From Myxococcales bacterium (lineage in GTDB: Bacteria > Myxococcota > UBA727 > GCA-2721815): a DNA stretch of 64,000 nucleotides. Location: contig PBLQ01000002.1 in the NCBI GenBank assembly GCA_002721815.1, forward strand, positions 1 to 64,000, given 5' to 3'. Of this stretch, positions 1 to 8,304 are shown one piece after another. The notes under the pieces were generated by a model. That model searched no databases. It saw only the letters and a list, made by a program, of their open reading frames with translations, and was not told the DNA's origin. Both the position numbers and the translations under genes were made by a program. The first letter of the stretch is position 1, and each line of letters begins with the position of its first letter.

Positions 1-1659
1 AAATTTTTTGATTTGCTCCACCCGAGCCACGGTGCTGTTCAGGCTGTCGATGCCTTTTTGGAAGGCCGCTTGGAGCGCCGCATCTTCGTGGACAGAACCT
101 GGGGCAACGCCATTTTCCTCACTGTATTTGGCACGTCCATCATCATCCACCGATATGAGGGCGGTGAGATATTTGCGCCGGTCACCAATGACCACTGCTT
201 CATGAACGAAAGGCATATTTTTAATGGTACTTTCGAGGTTTTTGGGCGTGATGTTCTTCCCACCTGCGGTGATAATAATATCTTTCTTGCGGCCGATGAT
301 GTGGAGGTAACCATCTTCATCGAATTTGCCCAGATCGCCCGAATGCAGCCAGCCGTCGCTCAAAGCATCGTTGGTGGCAGCTTCGTCTTTGTAATATCCC
401 AAAAAGACATTACGCCCTTTTACCAATATTTCGTCATCTTCGGCGATTTTGACGGTAACACCCGGAAAGGGCATGCCCACGGAACCGATTTTGGTTTTGC
501 CCCGATAATTAAACGAAGTGGGCCCGGTGTCCTCACTTTGCCCATAGACTTCCCAAATGGGCATGTCCAAACTTTGCATGAATTCTAAGACTTCGGGAGC
601 GATGGGCGCTGCGCCAGAGACCATGATTCGGCATTGGTCCAAGCCCAATGCATCTTTCACCTTGGTGTAGATGAGTTTATTGGCCAGCTTGTACTTGAGC
701 AGGCCGATGGGTGAGCGCAGGGAGCCACGGTTTACGTGCTTATGATTATCGGTTGCAGTCGTCTGTGCGAAATCTACCAACTTGGCTTTGACGCCGGTGG
801 CCAACTTTAATTTGGCTGAAAGTCCTTCATAAAACTTCTCCCAAATTCGCGGCACCCCAAAGAAAATGGTGGGCCGTATTTCTTTGATGTTGTCGGGCAG
901 TTTCTCGATGCTCTCGGCAAAGCAAACTTCATACCCGAAGGTGATGGCCCCATGGATAGAGAAGATTTGTTCGGCAATATGACACAGGGGCAGATAGGAG
1001 ACCAATCGTTCTGTGTGGTTGATGGACATCACGAACCGCACTTGATGGGCCGTAAAGGACAGGTTGTCGTGGGTAAGCATGACGCCTTTGGGTGGCCCGG
1101 TTGTGCCTGAAGTGTAAATCAATGTGCCCAAATCATTGGGATTGATGGCATTCAGCCGTTCGAAAAAGTCCATGTCACCTGAGCGCCCGCCTTTGCCCAT
1201 GAAGTCGCTCCAGGTCAGCGTGTTCTCGTCGTCAATGGGCTCTGCATCGTCCATGAGGACAATGGTTTCGAGATTGGGCAATTGGTCACGGTTGTTGGCG
1301 ACCTTTTCCCACTGTTCTTTGTTTTCGACCAAAATGACTTTGGCCTCGGCATGACCCACAATATAGGTGACTTCTTCATCGGAACACGTGGTGTAAATGC
1401 CTGCAGGTACCGCGCCGATGGACATGCTCGCAATGTGAAAAATATTCCACTCGGGTCGATTAAAACCGAGAATGCAGGTTTTATCCCCATGGTTCACATT
1501 TAAGGCCATGAGGGCCTTGCCCGCTTGGCGAATCTCTGCGGCGTAGGTGGACCAAGTTTTCTCTTCCCACCGACCATTGTGTTTAAATCGGTAGGCCGGG
1601 TTACCGCCGGATCGTTTGCCGTTTTCTTGTGCTTGTGCTGGAATGGATGGAATTGCCAT
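1..1659 (-). CDS. long-chain acyl-CoA synthetase (AMP-forming), 3' end cut by window edge
   Basis: Activates free fatty acids to acyl-CoA with ATP, through an acyl-adenylate, for beta-oxidation or lipid synthesis at the membrane. The reverse strand reads open from an ATG at 1659 to base 1 (553 codons) without a stop, so the C-terminus lies outside the window; full-length family members have about 600 residues. The P-loop-like AMP signature YTSGTTGPPKGVMLTH is visible around positions 1050-1120. The N-terminus has the usual NRPEWN and AVPAGIYTT stretches of the FadD15/ACSL branch. The start is supported by GAGGAC about 8 bases upstream. It is divergent from the aldehyde dehydrogenase gene, which suggests shared control of fatty-acid or aldehyde use. 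Seen: motifs and open frame. Inferred: chain-length preference is unknown. Confidence 0.9.
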   Translation of the reverse strand, partial: MAIPSIPAQAQENGKRSGGNPAYRFKHNGRWEEKTWSTYAAEIRQAGKALMALNVNHGDKTCILGFNRPEWNIFHIASMSIGAVPAGIYTTCSDEEVTYIVGHAEAKVILVENKEQWEKVANNRDQLPNLETIVLMDDAEPIDDENTLTWSDFMGKGGRSGDMDFFERLNAINPNDLGTLIYTSGTTGPPKGVMLTHDNLSFTAHQVRFVMSINHTERLVSYLPLCHIAEQIFSIHGAITFGYEVCFAESIEKLPDNIKEIRPTIFFGVPRIWEKFYEGLSAKLKLATGVKAKLVDFAQTTATDNHKHVNRGSLRSPIGLLKYKLANKLIYTKVKDALGLDQCRIMVSGAAPIAPEVLEFMQSLDMPIWEVYGQSEDTGPTSFNYRGKTKIGSVGMPFPGVTVKIAEDDEILVKGRNVFLGYYKDEAATNDALSDGWLHSGDLGKFDEDGYLHIIGRKKDIIITAGGKNITPKNLESTIKNMPFVHEAVVIGDRRKYLTALISVDDDGRAKYSEENGVAPGSVHEDAALQAAFQKGIDSLNSTVARVEQIKKF

Positions 1660-1919
1660 AGTTGTTTGTCCTCGCTTCGGTCCCCTTTATAAGGAAATGC
1701 GTTCCTGGGAATCAACACTTCTGGCTTTGAAGGCCACAATTACTCCACGGGCCAGGCTTGTTGAAAGCGAAGTCAGTTTCAAGTGCCTAAAATATAAAAG
1801 TAAAATTGATTCTTACCGGACACCCAACCGCCGCTTTTTATGGGGCTTTTGGCTTGTCACCCGGTCGGGGGATGGTTAAGTTAAATGGTTGAAAAAGAAG
1901 AGATTTTGAGAGGATGCCC
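1660..1919. promoter_or_regulatory. divergent intergenic region, acyl-CoA synthetase / aldehyde dehydrogenase
   Basis: About 260 bases separate two divergent starts and should hold both promoters. The part near 1790-1830 is A+T-rich (AAAATATAAAAGTAAAATTG), which suits promoter DNA, but no convincing -35/-10 pair or operator could be assigned by eye. Confidence 0.3.
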
Positions 1920-3368
1920 ATGCTCGACACTGCCAACGAAGACCAAAACCCAAACACTGATGCCAATCCGGAAGAGCTGGAGCGGGCATTTTGGGCCATG
2001 CACCAAGCGTCTCGGCAGGGGCCAGCGCCTGGTTTCGAACGGCGCATGGGGCATGTTCAGGCCATTGAGCACATGCTGATGAAGCACAAAAAGGATTGGT
2101 TGGCAGCGGTCAGCTCAGACTTCGATGGGCGCTCGGAGCACGAAACCCTCCTTACAGAGTTTTTGGTGGTGATGAACGCAGTGAAGCACACGCGCAAGCA
2201 TCTGCGGGATTGGATGCGAGCGCGTCGACGTAACCCAGGGCTCTTGTTTCAACCCGGCCGGGCGCGGGTGTTCTACCAGCCACTGGGCGTGATCGGCATT
2301 ATCGGGCCCTGGAACTACCCGATTCAATTAACCTTGTTGCCCTTGCTGGGCGCCTTGTCGGCGGGAAATCGGGTGATGCTGAAGCCTTCTGAGTTCACAC
2401 CCAAAACCTCTGCTTTGTTGGCTGACTTGGTCAGCAAATATTTCAACCCACAAGAAGTGTTCGTCTCTACAGGGGGAGCGGAGTTGGCCGCCAACTTCTC
2501 GCGGTTGCCTTTCGATCATTTGTTTTTCACCAGTTCAACATCCATTGGCCAGAAAGTCATGGCGGCGGCGGCACAGAATCTCACGCCGGTCACCCTCGAG
2601 CTGGGGGGGAAATCACCGGCGATTATCCACGAACAGTTTAATTTGGATACGGCCGCTGAACGCATTGTCAGAGGAAAGCTGATCAACAGCGGACAGACCT
2701 GTATTGCACCTGACTATGTAATGGTTCCCCAAAGACATCAAGAAGCTTTCGTGCAGGCCATACAAGCTCAAGTCGCGAAAATGTACCCCAGCTATGTGAA
2801 CAACCCTGATTACACCTCCATTATTTCCCAACGACATCGTGATCGTTTAGAGCGTTTGGTGACGGATGCCCGCGAGGCAGGCACCGAGGTCATTGAAGTC
2901 AACCCCTCAGGAGAGGCATTCGATGGGAATACCCGTAAACTGCCTTTGCGGTTGTTGATCAACCCCTCAGATGATCTTGAAGTGATGCGAGATGAAATCT
3001 TTGGGCCGGTGTTGCCCATCAAAACTTATGACCAGCTGGACGATGCCATTCGGTACGTCAATGACCATCCGCGTCCATTGGCGCTCTATTTGTTCAGTGA
3101 CAACGATAAGGTACAAGAACGCGTTTTGGAACAGACCGTGTCTGGCGGTGTTACCATCAATGATACGCTTTTGCATTGTGCCGTTGAGGATTTGCCCTTC
3201 GGGGGCGTGGGTCCCAGTGGGATGGGGCGCTATCATGGCGAAGATTCCTTTAAGGTTTTTTCCCACGAAAAAGGGGTGTACTTCCAAACCAAGGTCAACG
3301 GGGGCGTGCTGGCATCACCGCCTTTTGGGGGCGCGGTGGAGGCACTGTTGAAAATTTTTGTGCGCTAA
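1920..3368 (+). CDS. NAD(P)-dependent aldehyde dehydrogenase, coniferyl-aldehyde-dehydrogenase-like
   Basis: Oxidises an aldehyde to the acid with NAD(P)+. The 482-residue protein has the ALDH pattern: the GVIGIIGPWNYP cofactor stretch, Glu227 in TLELGGKSP as general base, and the catalytic Cys261 in NSGQTC. The later EIFGPVLPI and PFGGVGPSGMGRYHG motifs are also present. It resembles the shorter coniferyl/fatty aldehyde dehydrogenase branch and ends in a hydrophobic tail. There are two in-frame ATGs, at 1914 and 1920. The Shine-Dalgarno GAGAGG touches the first but lies 6 bases before the second, so 1920 is preferred. The DUF4442 gene follows after 11 bases, probably in one operon. Next to an acyl-CoA synthetase, a fatty-aldehyde substrate is plausible but inferred. 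Confidence 0.9.
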   Translation: MLDTANEDQNPNTDANPEELERAFWAMHQASRQGPAPGFERRMGHVQAIEHMLMKHKKDWLAAVSSDFDGRSEHETLLTEFLVVMNAVKHTRKHLRDWMRARRRNPGLLFQPGRARVFYQPLGVIGIIGPWNYPIQLTLLPLLGALSAGNRVMLKPSEFTPKTSALLADLVSKYFNPQEVFVSTGGAELAANFSRLPFDHLFFTSSTSIGQKVMAAAAQNLTPVTLELGGKSPAIIHEQFNLDTAAERIVRGKLINSGQTCIAPDYVMVPQRHQEAFVQAIQAQVAKMYPSYVNNPDYTSIISQRHRDRLERLVTDAREAGTEVIEVNPSGEAFDGNTRKLPLRLLINPSDDLEVMRDEIFGPVLPIKTYDQLDDAIRYVNDHPRPLALYLFSDNDKVQERVLEQTVSGGVTINDTLLHCAVEDLPFGGVGPSGMGRYHGEDSFKVFSHEKGVYFQTKVNGGVLASPPFGGAVEALLKIFVR

Positions 3369-3379
3369 AGGAGCAATGA

Positions 3380-3901
3380 ATGGATGCATTACAACAATTC
3401 GGTGACGACAGCTTTATGGGTGGACTCATGCGGTCGCCGCGTCGAGAAACGTTCTTAATGAGGCTGGCTGGGTTTTTAAAAATACCCGTCTTGAATTACG
3501 TCAAACCAAGATTCGTAGAAATGAACGACGAATACAGTGTGCTCTGCATTCCGCTGACCCGTCGTACCAAGAATCACGTGAACTCCATGTACTTCGCGGT
3601 GCTGGCCGCGGGGGCTGACGCAGCTTCCGGCTTTTTGGCGGCGCGGCACATTTCGAACACCAAAAAGAACATCGTGCTGGTCTTCAAAGACGTCCAGGGC
3701 GACTTCCTCAAAAGGGCCGACGGCGATGCTTATTTCACCTGTCGCAATGGACCTGACATCGCTGCTGCGGTGGCCCGGGCCTCCGAAACGGGCGAGCGGC
3801 AAAATGTGCTTTGTGAAATCGATGTCACCTGTCCGAAAACGCAGGGCGAAGAACCCGTGGCCAAGTTTCGCATGACTTTGTCCATGAAAGATAAATCTTA
3901 G
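3380..3901 (+). CDS. DUF4442-type hotdog-fold protein
   Basis: A 173-residue cytosolic protein with the DUF4442 pattern, a hotdog-fold relative of PaaI-type thioesterases. A central strand (VEMNDEYSVLCIPLTRRTKN) is followed by HVNSMYFAVLAAGADAASG, which resembles the helix and its preceding turn that carry the active site in hotdog enzymes. The start has AAAGGAG about 6 bases upstream. It lies 11 bases after the aldehyde dehydrogenase and is probably cotranscribed, so a role in handling acyl-CoA or acyl-thioesters is reasonable, but the substrate is unknown. Its TAG stop overlaps the TAA stop of the convergent gene by sharing TTAG/CTAA. Confidence 0.7.
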   Translation: MDALQQFGDDSFMGGLMRSPRRETFLMRLAGFLKIPVLNYVKPRFVEMNDEYSVLCIPLTRRTKNHVNSMYFAVLAAGADAASGFLAARHISNTKKNIVLVFKDVQGDFLKRADGDAYFTCRNGPDIAAAVARASETGERQNVLCEIDVTCPKTQGEEPVAKFRMTLSMKDKS

Positions 3902-4758
3902 TTGCCGTTGAGTTCCTTGACGACTTGCAACGTGTCACCCAGCGAAAAGAAATCAACCGTAACGAAGTTGGGGAACCGTCCGTTTTTTCGTTGACACTGC
4001 TCGATCCGCGGCATCAACACGTCGTAGGCATTCACTTCGGCAGCCGCAGTTTCGTTAGGCAGGGGGTCGGAAATGAAATGGTTGAAAATAAATAATTGGT
4101 TTTCAGGTTCACCGCGAAAAAATTCGCAATTGAAATCCGCTTGGCTTTCAGCGGCGTAGTGTACATCGACGGCATGGGCCCACATATCGAGAATGTATGA
4201 GGGCGCATTTTCTACCGTATCGGAGAGCATGATGAGCCTTTGGTTGGTATCGATGAGCGTGTTGAGGGTTGGCCACTCGTCCCATGGGTTGATTTCAAAA
4301 GCCAGCTCGCCCAAAGGGTGAGAGTCAAAGGCGTCAGCAAAACGTTCGGGTTCAATATGGGTTTCAAAAATGAAGACGATCACTTCATGGGGGTTTTCGG
4401 TCATGAATTCGTGGTAGGTATCCATGACCGTTTCAAAATCGATGGCCCCCGCAATACAGCTGCCGTGACAGAGCTTCAAAACACCCTCATCCTCATAAAT
4501 ATCGAGCATGAAGCCCCGATATCCCTCTTGGAGTTGATCGGGAATGCCGTAAAAATGGTTGTAGCCCCCCCAGCCATCGGCCTTGTTGGACATGGCGTTG
4601 TGGGTGGTGGCAAAGGCCACTTCGGGCACCGTTTTTTCACATAAGTTCTCGTAAAGGTTGCATTTTCGAGGCACGTCGACTTCGGTTTCTGGGGTGCACT
4701 GGGTGAGGGCCAAGGCGCTGAGTACTGCCAAAAGACCGGTAAAACGCTGGTATTTCAA
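3898..4758 (-). CDS. lipoprotein with PI-PLC-like (TIM-barrel phosphodiesterase) domain
   Basis: Predicted envelope-anchored phosphodiesterase-like protein of 286 residues. A hydrophobic signal ends in the lipobox ALTQC. The mature part has the PI-PLC X-like arrangement: His in ATTHNAM, GYRGFMLDIYE, then a second His in LKLCHGSC. It continues with FETVMDTYHEFMTENPHEVIVFIFE, LNTLIDTNQRLIMLSD and a terminal FVTVDFFSLGD, as in bacterial phosphatidylinositol-phospholipase-C-like secreted proteins. The longest frame starts at 4800, but that ATG has no ribosome site. A TTG at 4758 has GGAG 8 bases upstream and gives an ideal lipoprotein signal, so it is preferred. The stop overlaps the convergent neighbour by 4 bases. 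Substrate (inositol lipid, glycerophospholipid or other) is unknown. Confidence 0.75.
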   Translation of the reverse strand: MKYQRFTGLLAVLSALALTQCTPETEVDVPRKCNLYENLCEKTVPEVAFATTHNAMSNKADGWGGYNHFYGIPDQLQEGYRGFMLDIYEDEGVLKLCHGSCIAGAIDFETVMDTYHEFMTENPHEVIVFIFETHIEPERFADAFDSHPLGELAFEINPWDEWPTLNTLIDTNQRLIMLSDTVENAPSYILDMWAHAVDVHYAAESQADFNCEFFRGEPENQLFIFNHFISDPLPNETAAAEVNAYDVLMPRIEQCQRKNGRFPNFVTVDFFSLGDTLQVVKELNGN

Positions 4759-4876
4759 AAGAAACGCTCCTTGATGCCGCCAAAATGAAAGTTCGCTCAT
4801 ATATATAGGCGAATCATGCAGGTTCTCAAAACGTTTGGTGTTATTGTCTCCTGCGTTTCAGCTGAAAGGATTTCTT

Positions 4877-7132
4877 ATGCCACGGCCACTCACTCTCCGT
4901 TTTACGAATCCCAACACCGGTCAGGTTCACCAAATCAAAGCGGATGTGGTGGAAAAACTTAAAGCGGAAGGCCCTGAAGCCAAAGAGACTTTCAGGCATG
5001 ATGTGAACGATGACAAGGTGGACTTGTACGTGGATGACACGGGCCGCAGCCGCTATTCCACCGATCGTCACATGTTCCACCTACAAATCGACAAGTCCCA
5101 ACTGTCGCCTGAAGAAGCGGAAGCCTTGGCTGCAGCCATGCAAAGCGCTTCGCCCAATGCCATCGAACTGAAAAGGGACACCCGTTTCAACGCAGTGACG
5201 GTACGCAGCGATTTGCAAATTGAAAAGAAAGACGTGCTGGGCAAAGTATTTCAGGCAACCCGCAACTTAGGCTCAGGCGCGCAACCGCTTTACCTCAATG
5301 AGGCAGGGGTGTTCTCTATAGATGGCCAAGCACCCGCGTCACTGGCCGACACCCAACAGGCTTTGTTTCGCGCGGCAGAAAGTGCAGACGCCTTACCCGA
5401 CGGAACCGATATTTTCACCCACAGCAATGCGAGCCTGCTCACCAAGCGTCAAGTGATCGACCAGCTGGAGGCATTTCAAACAGACCTCGCCCAAAGTGGT
5501 CTGGACCGTCGTGAACAAGCCCAAGCACGTGCCAGCGCAGCTACTCTGTTAACCGACATGGTGGCCAGTTTGGGCAATACCGGGGCAGAAGGTCAGTTGA
5601 AGAAAGATGCTTTTGGCCAACTCCAAAGTTTGGTGAGTCACGAAACGGTGGGTGGTCTTAAAGAGTCCATGATTTTCAATTTGTTGCGCATTCAGACCGG
5701 GCTCGGCCCCATCGAATCCATGCAGGTGGATGTGCTCCGCAATCAAATCGCCCCTGCAACGCCACCTTACGACAAGTGGTTTAAAGACGGCAAAACCGAG
5801 GTGAACATGAGCCTGGCAGCGGGTCACGGCGAAGGTTTTTACGAAGGCATTACCGAGTTTTTGACCAAACGCGGATTCAAAGTGACCGAAGAAGGCGGGG
5901 GAGAGAGTTGGTTTTCAAGTGGCAAACCGCGCATTCTCACGTTGAAAAAAGAAGGTCCCAACGGCGAGGAGCGCACCTTCAACATTCACATGCGTAACTT
6001 TGATGGTGACAGCTTTAAAGAAATCAACGATAAAAAATTCGATATCATCGGCTACATGGGGCACAGTAACCTCGGGGGCAATACGCGTAATTCCGTCGAG
6101 AACGCCCCCAGTGCAACCGGCGAAGACAAACTCATTTTCTTGGGATTGTGTTCAGGCAAAGACAACGTGGACCGGGTGCGCAAGGCTTTCCCGGAAGCAC
6201 AGCTCATGACCACCTTTAACTCTTCTTATTTCCGCAAAAAGCCCATCCCTGGGGGTGGAAGTCAATTTTACGAGGGAGAAGATGCCAAAGCATTAACCGA
6301 ACTGGTCAATGGCATCATGGGCGAGCAAGACTGGAGCGAAATTAACGCCAACGTTCGTGACAAGGCTTTAGGTTTTGCCCACGATAAAACCCGCGGTAAT
6401 TACATCACGCCGCTCAATGCGCGGATGAATGCACGCTTTCGAGACGCGGATTCCGATGGCAAAGCCGACCTCCACGATAAACACTTTAATCTGGATGTGG
6501 CCACGGTGCGCAGTGAGCCCAGTGGTTCTTTCGAGGCGGACCCCATTGTGGATGCGCCTGATACGCCTTTGAACGGTGACATCCCCCATTTGGCGGCGGG
6601 CTTTGCCAATACCATCGATCTTTACAACCCCACTTTTCGAAATTTTCACAAGAAGGGCCGGGTGCTGGCAGATGGCTATTTTCACGGTACTGCCTCCGAT
6701 CCGGTGGTGCAGTTTGAGACAAGTAAGGTAGATGGAGAAACGGCTTATCTCATGAAGGTGAATTCTGCTTATCGCCACCTAGGTGAAGAAGCGTTACGGG
6801 CACTGACCATGGTGGAATACAACCGTCATTTGGTGAACACCGAACCCAGCTACCCCATTAAGGATCCAGTGAAACGAGAGTTGCTCGGTTTGATCACGGG
6901 AGGGGCGAGTCTGGTGTATGACTCCGGTTGGCGCGACGACGCTGTTTTTAGTGCCATGGTCAAGCATTACAATTTACCGGAAGGCCTAAAGTGGGAACAC
7001 CTGAGTCAGCTCATCGAAGATGAAAAGCACGACTACACGGGTTCAGAGCGCATGGCTGACAAATGGCTGGGCAAAATGGATGCGGACACCAAAGCCGAAT
7101 TGAAGGCCAAACTAGGTCCGGCTGTTGGCTAA
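4877..7132 (+). CDS. large cytosolic protein with clan-CD (caspase/gingipain-like) His-Cys pattern
   Basis: A 751-residue protein without signal peptide or membrane segment. Residues 1-300 are rich in charged helices and match nothing I recognise. Around residues 315-440 there is a likely alpha/beta unit. A strand ends in DIIGYMGHSN (His396), and a second strand ends in KLIFLGLCSGKDNV (Cys425), followed by a PEAQLMTTFNSSYF strand. This strand-His-Gly/Ser then strand-x-Cys order, with about 30 residues between, is how clan-CD cysteine peptidases (caspases, gingipain, CHAT, clostripain) place their catalytic dyad. A Ca-binding-like loop DADSDGKADLHD lies near residue 523. An ATG at 4877 with AAAGGA 6 bases upstream is chosen over 4835. 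yjbQ follows directly. Peptidase activity is inference only. Confidence 0.6.
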   Translation: MPRPLTLRFTNPNTGQVHQIKADVVEKLKAEGPEAKETFRHDVNDDKVDLYVDDTGRSRYSTDRHMFHLQIDKSQLSPEEAEALAAAMQSASPNAIELKRDTRFNAVTVRSDLQIEKKDVLGKVFQATRNLGSGAQPLYLNEAGVFSIDGQAPASLADTQQALFRAAESADALPDGTDIFTHSNASLLTKRQVIDQLEAFQTDLAQSGLDRREQAQARASAATLLTDMVASLGNTGAEGQLKKDAFGQLQSLVSHETVGGLKESMIFNLLRIQTGLGPIESMQVDVLRNQIAPATPPYDKWFKDGKTEVNMSLAAGHGEGFYEGITEFLTKRGFKVTEEGGGESWFSSGKPRILTLKKEGPNGEERTFNIHMRNFDGDSFKEINDKKFDIIGYMGHSNLGGNTRNSVENAPSATGEDKLIFLGLCSGKDNVDRVRKAFPEAQLMTTFNSSYFRKKPIPGGGSQFYEGEDAKALTELVNGIMGEQDWSEINANVRDKALGFAHDKTRGNYITPLNARMNARFRDADSDGKADLHDKHFNLDVATVRSEPSGSFEADPIVDAPDTPLNGDIPHLAAGFANTIDLYNPTFRNFHKKGRVLADGYFHGTASDPVVQFETSKVDGETAYLMKVNSAYRHLGEEALRALTMVEYNRHLVNTEPSYPIKDPVKRELLGLITGGASLVYDSGWRDDAVFSAMVKHYNLPEGLKWEHLSQLIEDEKHDYTGSERMADKWLGKMDADTKAELKAKLGPAVG

Positions 7133-7133
7133 A

Positions 7134-7538
7134 ATGGTCGAAACCCTTTCCATTCAGACGTCGGGACCGGGCTTGGTGAACTTCACTTCGCAAGTGGCCG
7201 CATTGGTCGGTCAATCGGGTGTCAGTGAGGGGCTGTGCACGATTTTTGTGCGTCACACTTCGGCCAGCTTGATTATCCAAGAAAATGCCGACCCTTCTGT
7301 TCAAGACGATCTAGAGAATTTCATGAGGCGGTTGGTGCCCGAGAATGATCCTTTGTACGCCCACACGGCGGAGGGGCCCGACGACATGCCGGCACACATT
7401 CGGTCGGCATTGACCCAGACCTCCATTGGGATCCCGGTCACCGGTGGCCGCTTGGTATTGGGCACCTGGCAGGGGATTTACTTGTGGGAACACCGGCACC
7501 GGCCGCATCGTCGCCAAGTGGCGGTGCACATCGCCTAA
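7134..7538 (+). CDS. yjbQ: YjbQ family protein (secondary thiamine-phosphate synthase / UPF0047)
   Basis: A 134-residue cytosolic protein of the YjbQ/UPF0047 family, which in some bacteria has weak thiamine-phosphate synthase activity in vitro; the physiological role is unsettled. Family motifs are clear: LCTIFVRHTSASLIIQENADP near residues 37-57, EGPDDMPAHIRSAL, and the C-terminal GTWQGIYLWEHRHR. The ATG at 7134 begins one base after the stop of the preceding gene, pointing to translational coupling; a TTG at 7125 is also in frame. The C-terminal end lies 2 bases from the stop of the convergent lipoprotein gene. Confidence 0.9.
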   Translation: MVETLSIQTSGPGLVNFTSQVAALVGQSGVSEGLCTIFVRHTSASLIIQENADPSVQDDLENFMRRLVPENDPLYAHTAEGPDDMPAHIRSALTQTSIGIPVTGGRLVLGTWQGIYLWEHRHRPHRRQVAVHIA

Positions 7539-7540
7539 TT

Positions 7541-8209
7541 CTATTCAGATTGTTTGGTGAGGACACCGTCACATTTTTGTGCTTCTGATTCCACCGTGGG
7601 TTCTTCCTCAATGGTGAAGGTTTGCCCATCCGCCGAAATCGTCCAATTATTGGGTTTGAAGATGTAGCCGCTTTCGTCCTGCACTTGATGCCAAAAATGA
7701 CAAGTCAGTTGTCCATTGCCATCTGCATATTCACCGCCTTCAATTTGGCAATCGGACCAAGCCCCATCTAAAGCAGCTGCATCATCGAGCCAAAGGGTCA
7801 ACTGCGCGGTGGTGGTGAACTCAGAAGGGGAATCCCCCGTGAAGGTGATGCTGCCGGTGGCTTGCTCTGTGCCGGTTTGTAGAACCAAAGTGGCGGTACC
7901 GCGCGAGCTGGCCCCTTCCTCATAACAGGACAACTCGCCTTCAAAGGTCCCCTCTAAGAGTGCCAACAAACTGGGTTCCTCAGGTGGTGTGTTTTCTGGG
8001 ATGCCCGCATCTGTGTTTGAAGGACCGCCGTCGGGGAGGCCAGCGTCCGGATTGGCAGCGGCCGAGGTGCCAGCATCCGACTTGGGGGTGTTAGAGCCCG
8101 TTATGTCTGGGGTACCGCTGTCTGGGGCAGTGGTCGAAGACCCATCCGATGTCACCGGTTCGCAGCCCATACAAAGAATCAGGATCCCAAAAATAACCAA
8201 TCGTCTCAT
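7541..8209 (-). CDS. lipoprotein with DAG-rich linker, unknown function
   Basis: A 222-residue predicted lipoprotein. The signal MRRLVIFGILILCMGC ends in a lipobox. It is followed by about 60 residues of low-complexity linker rich in Ser, Thr, Asp-Ala-Gly and Pro (PDSG, SDAG, PDAG, TDAG), then a compact C-terminal domain of beta character (LLEGTFEGELSCYEEG, ATGSITFTGDSP, GQLTCHFWHQV). Paired cysteines suggest disulfides outside the cytoplasm. This architecture, anchor plus spacer plus small beta domain, recurs in myxobacterium-like lipoproteins. Downstream of the glycosyltransferase gene but separated by a terminator. No family was recognised. Confidence 0.75.
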   Translation of the reverse strand: MRRLVIFGILILCMGCEPVTSDGSSTTAPDSGTPDITGSNTPKSDAGTSAAANPDAGLPDGGPSNTDAGIPENTPPEEPSLLALLEGTFEGELSCYEEGASSRGTATLVLQTGTEQATGSITFTGDSPSEFTTTAQLTLWLDDAAALDGAWSDCQIEGGEYADGNGQLTCHFWHQVQDESGYIFKPNNWTISADGQTFTIEEEPTVESEAQKCDGVLTKQSE

Positions 8210-8240
8210 GTTGTTTTCCTCTGTAAAATACTGGGGCCCA

Positions 8241-8274
8241 TAAAGACAAAAAGCACCTGGAGGCAGATGCTTTT
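8241..8274 (-). terminator. Rho-independent terminator of the glycosyltransferase gene
   Basis: On the minus strand an 11-bp hairpin AAAAGCATCTG / CAGGTGCTTTT (one T-G pair, loop CCTC) is followed by TTGTCTTTA. It lies about 30 bases beyond the stop of the minus-strand glycosyltransferase gene and upstream of the next lipoprotein gene. Confidence 0.7.
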
Positions 8275-8304
8275 GGGTCGGTTTTATGGGGCCGCGGGCT
8301 TCGA

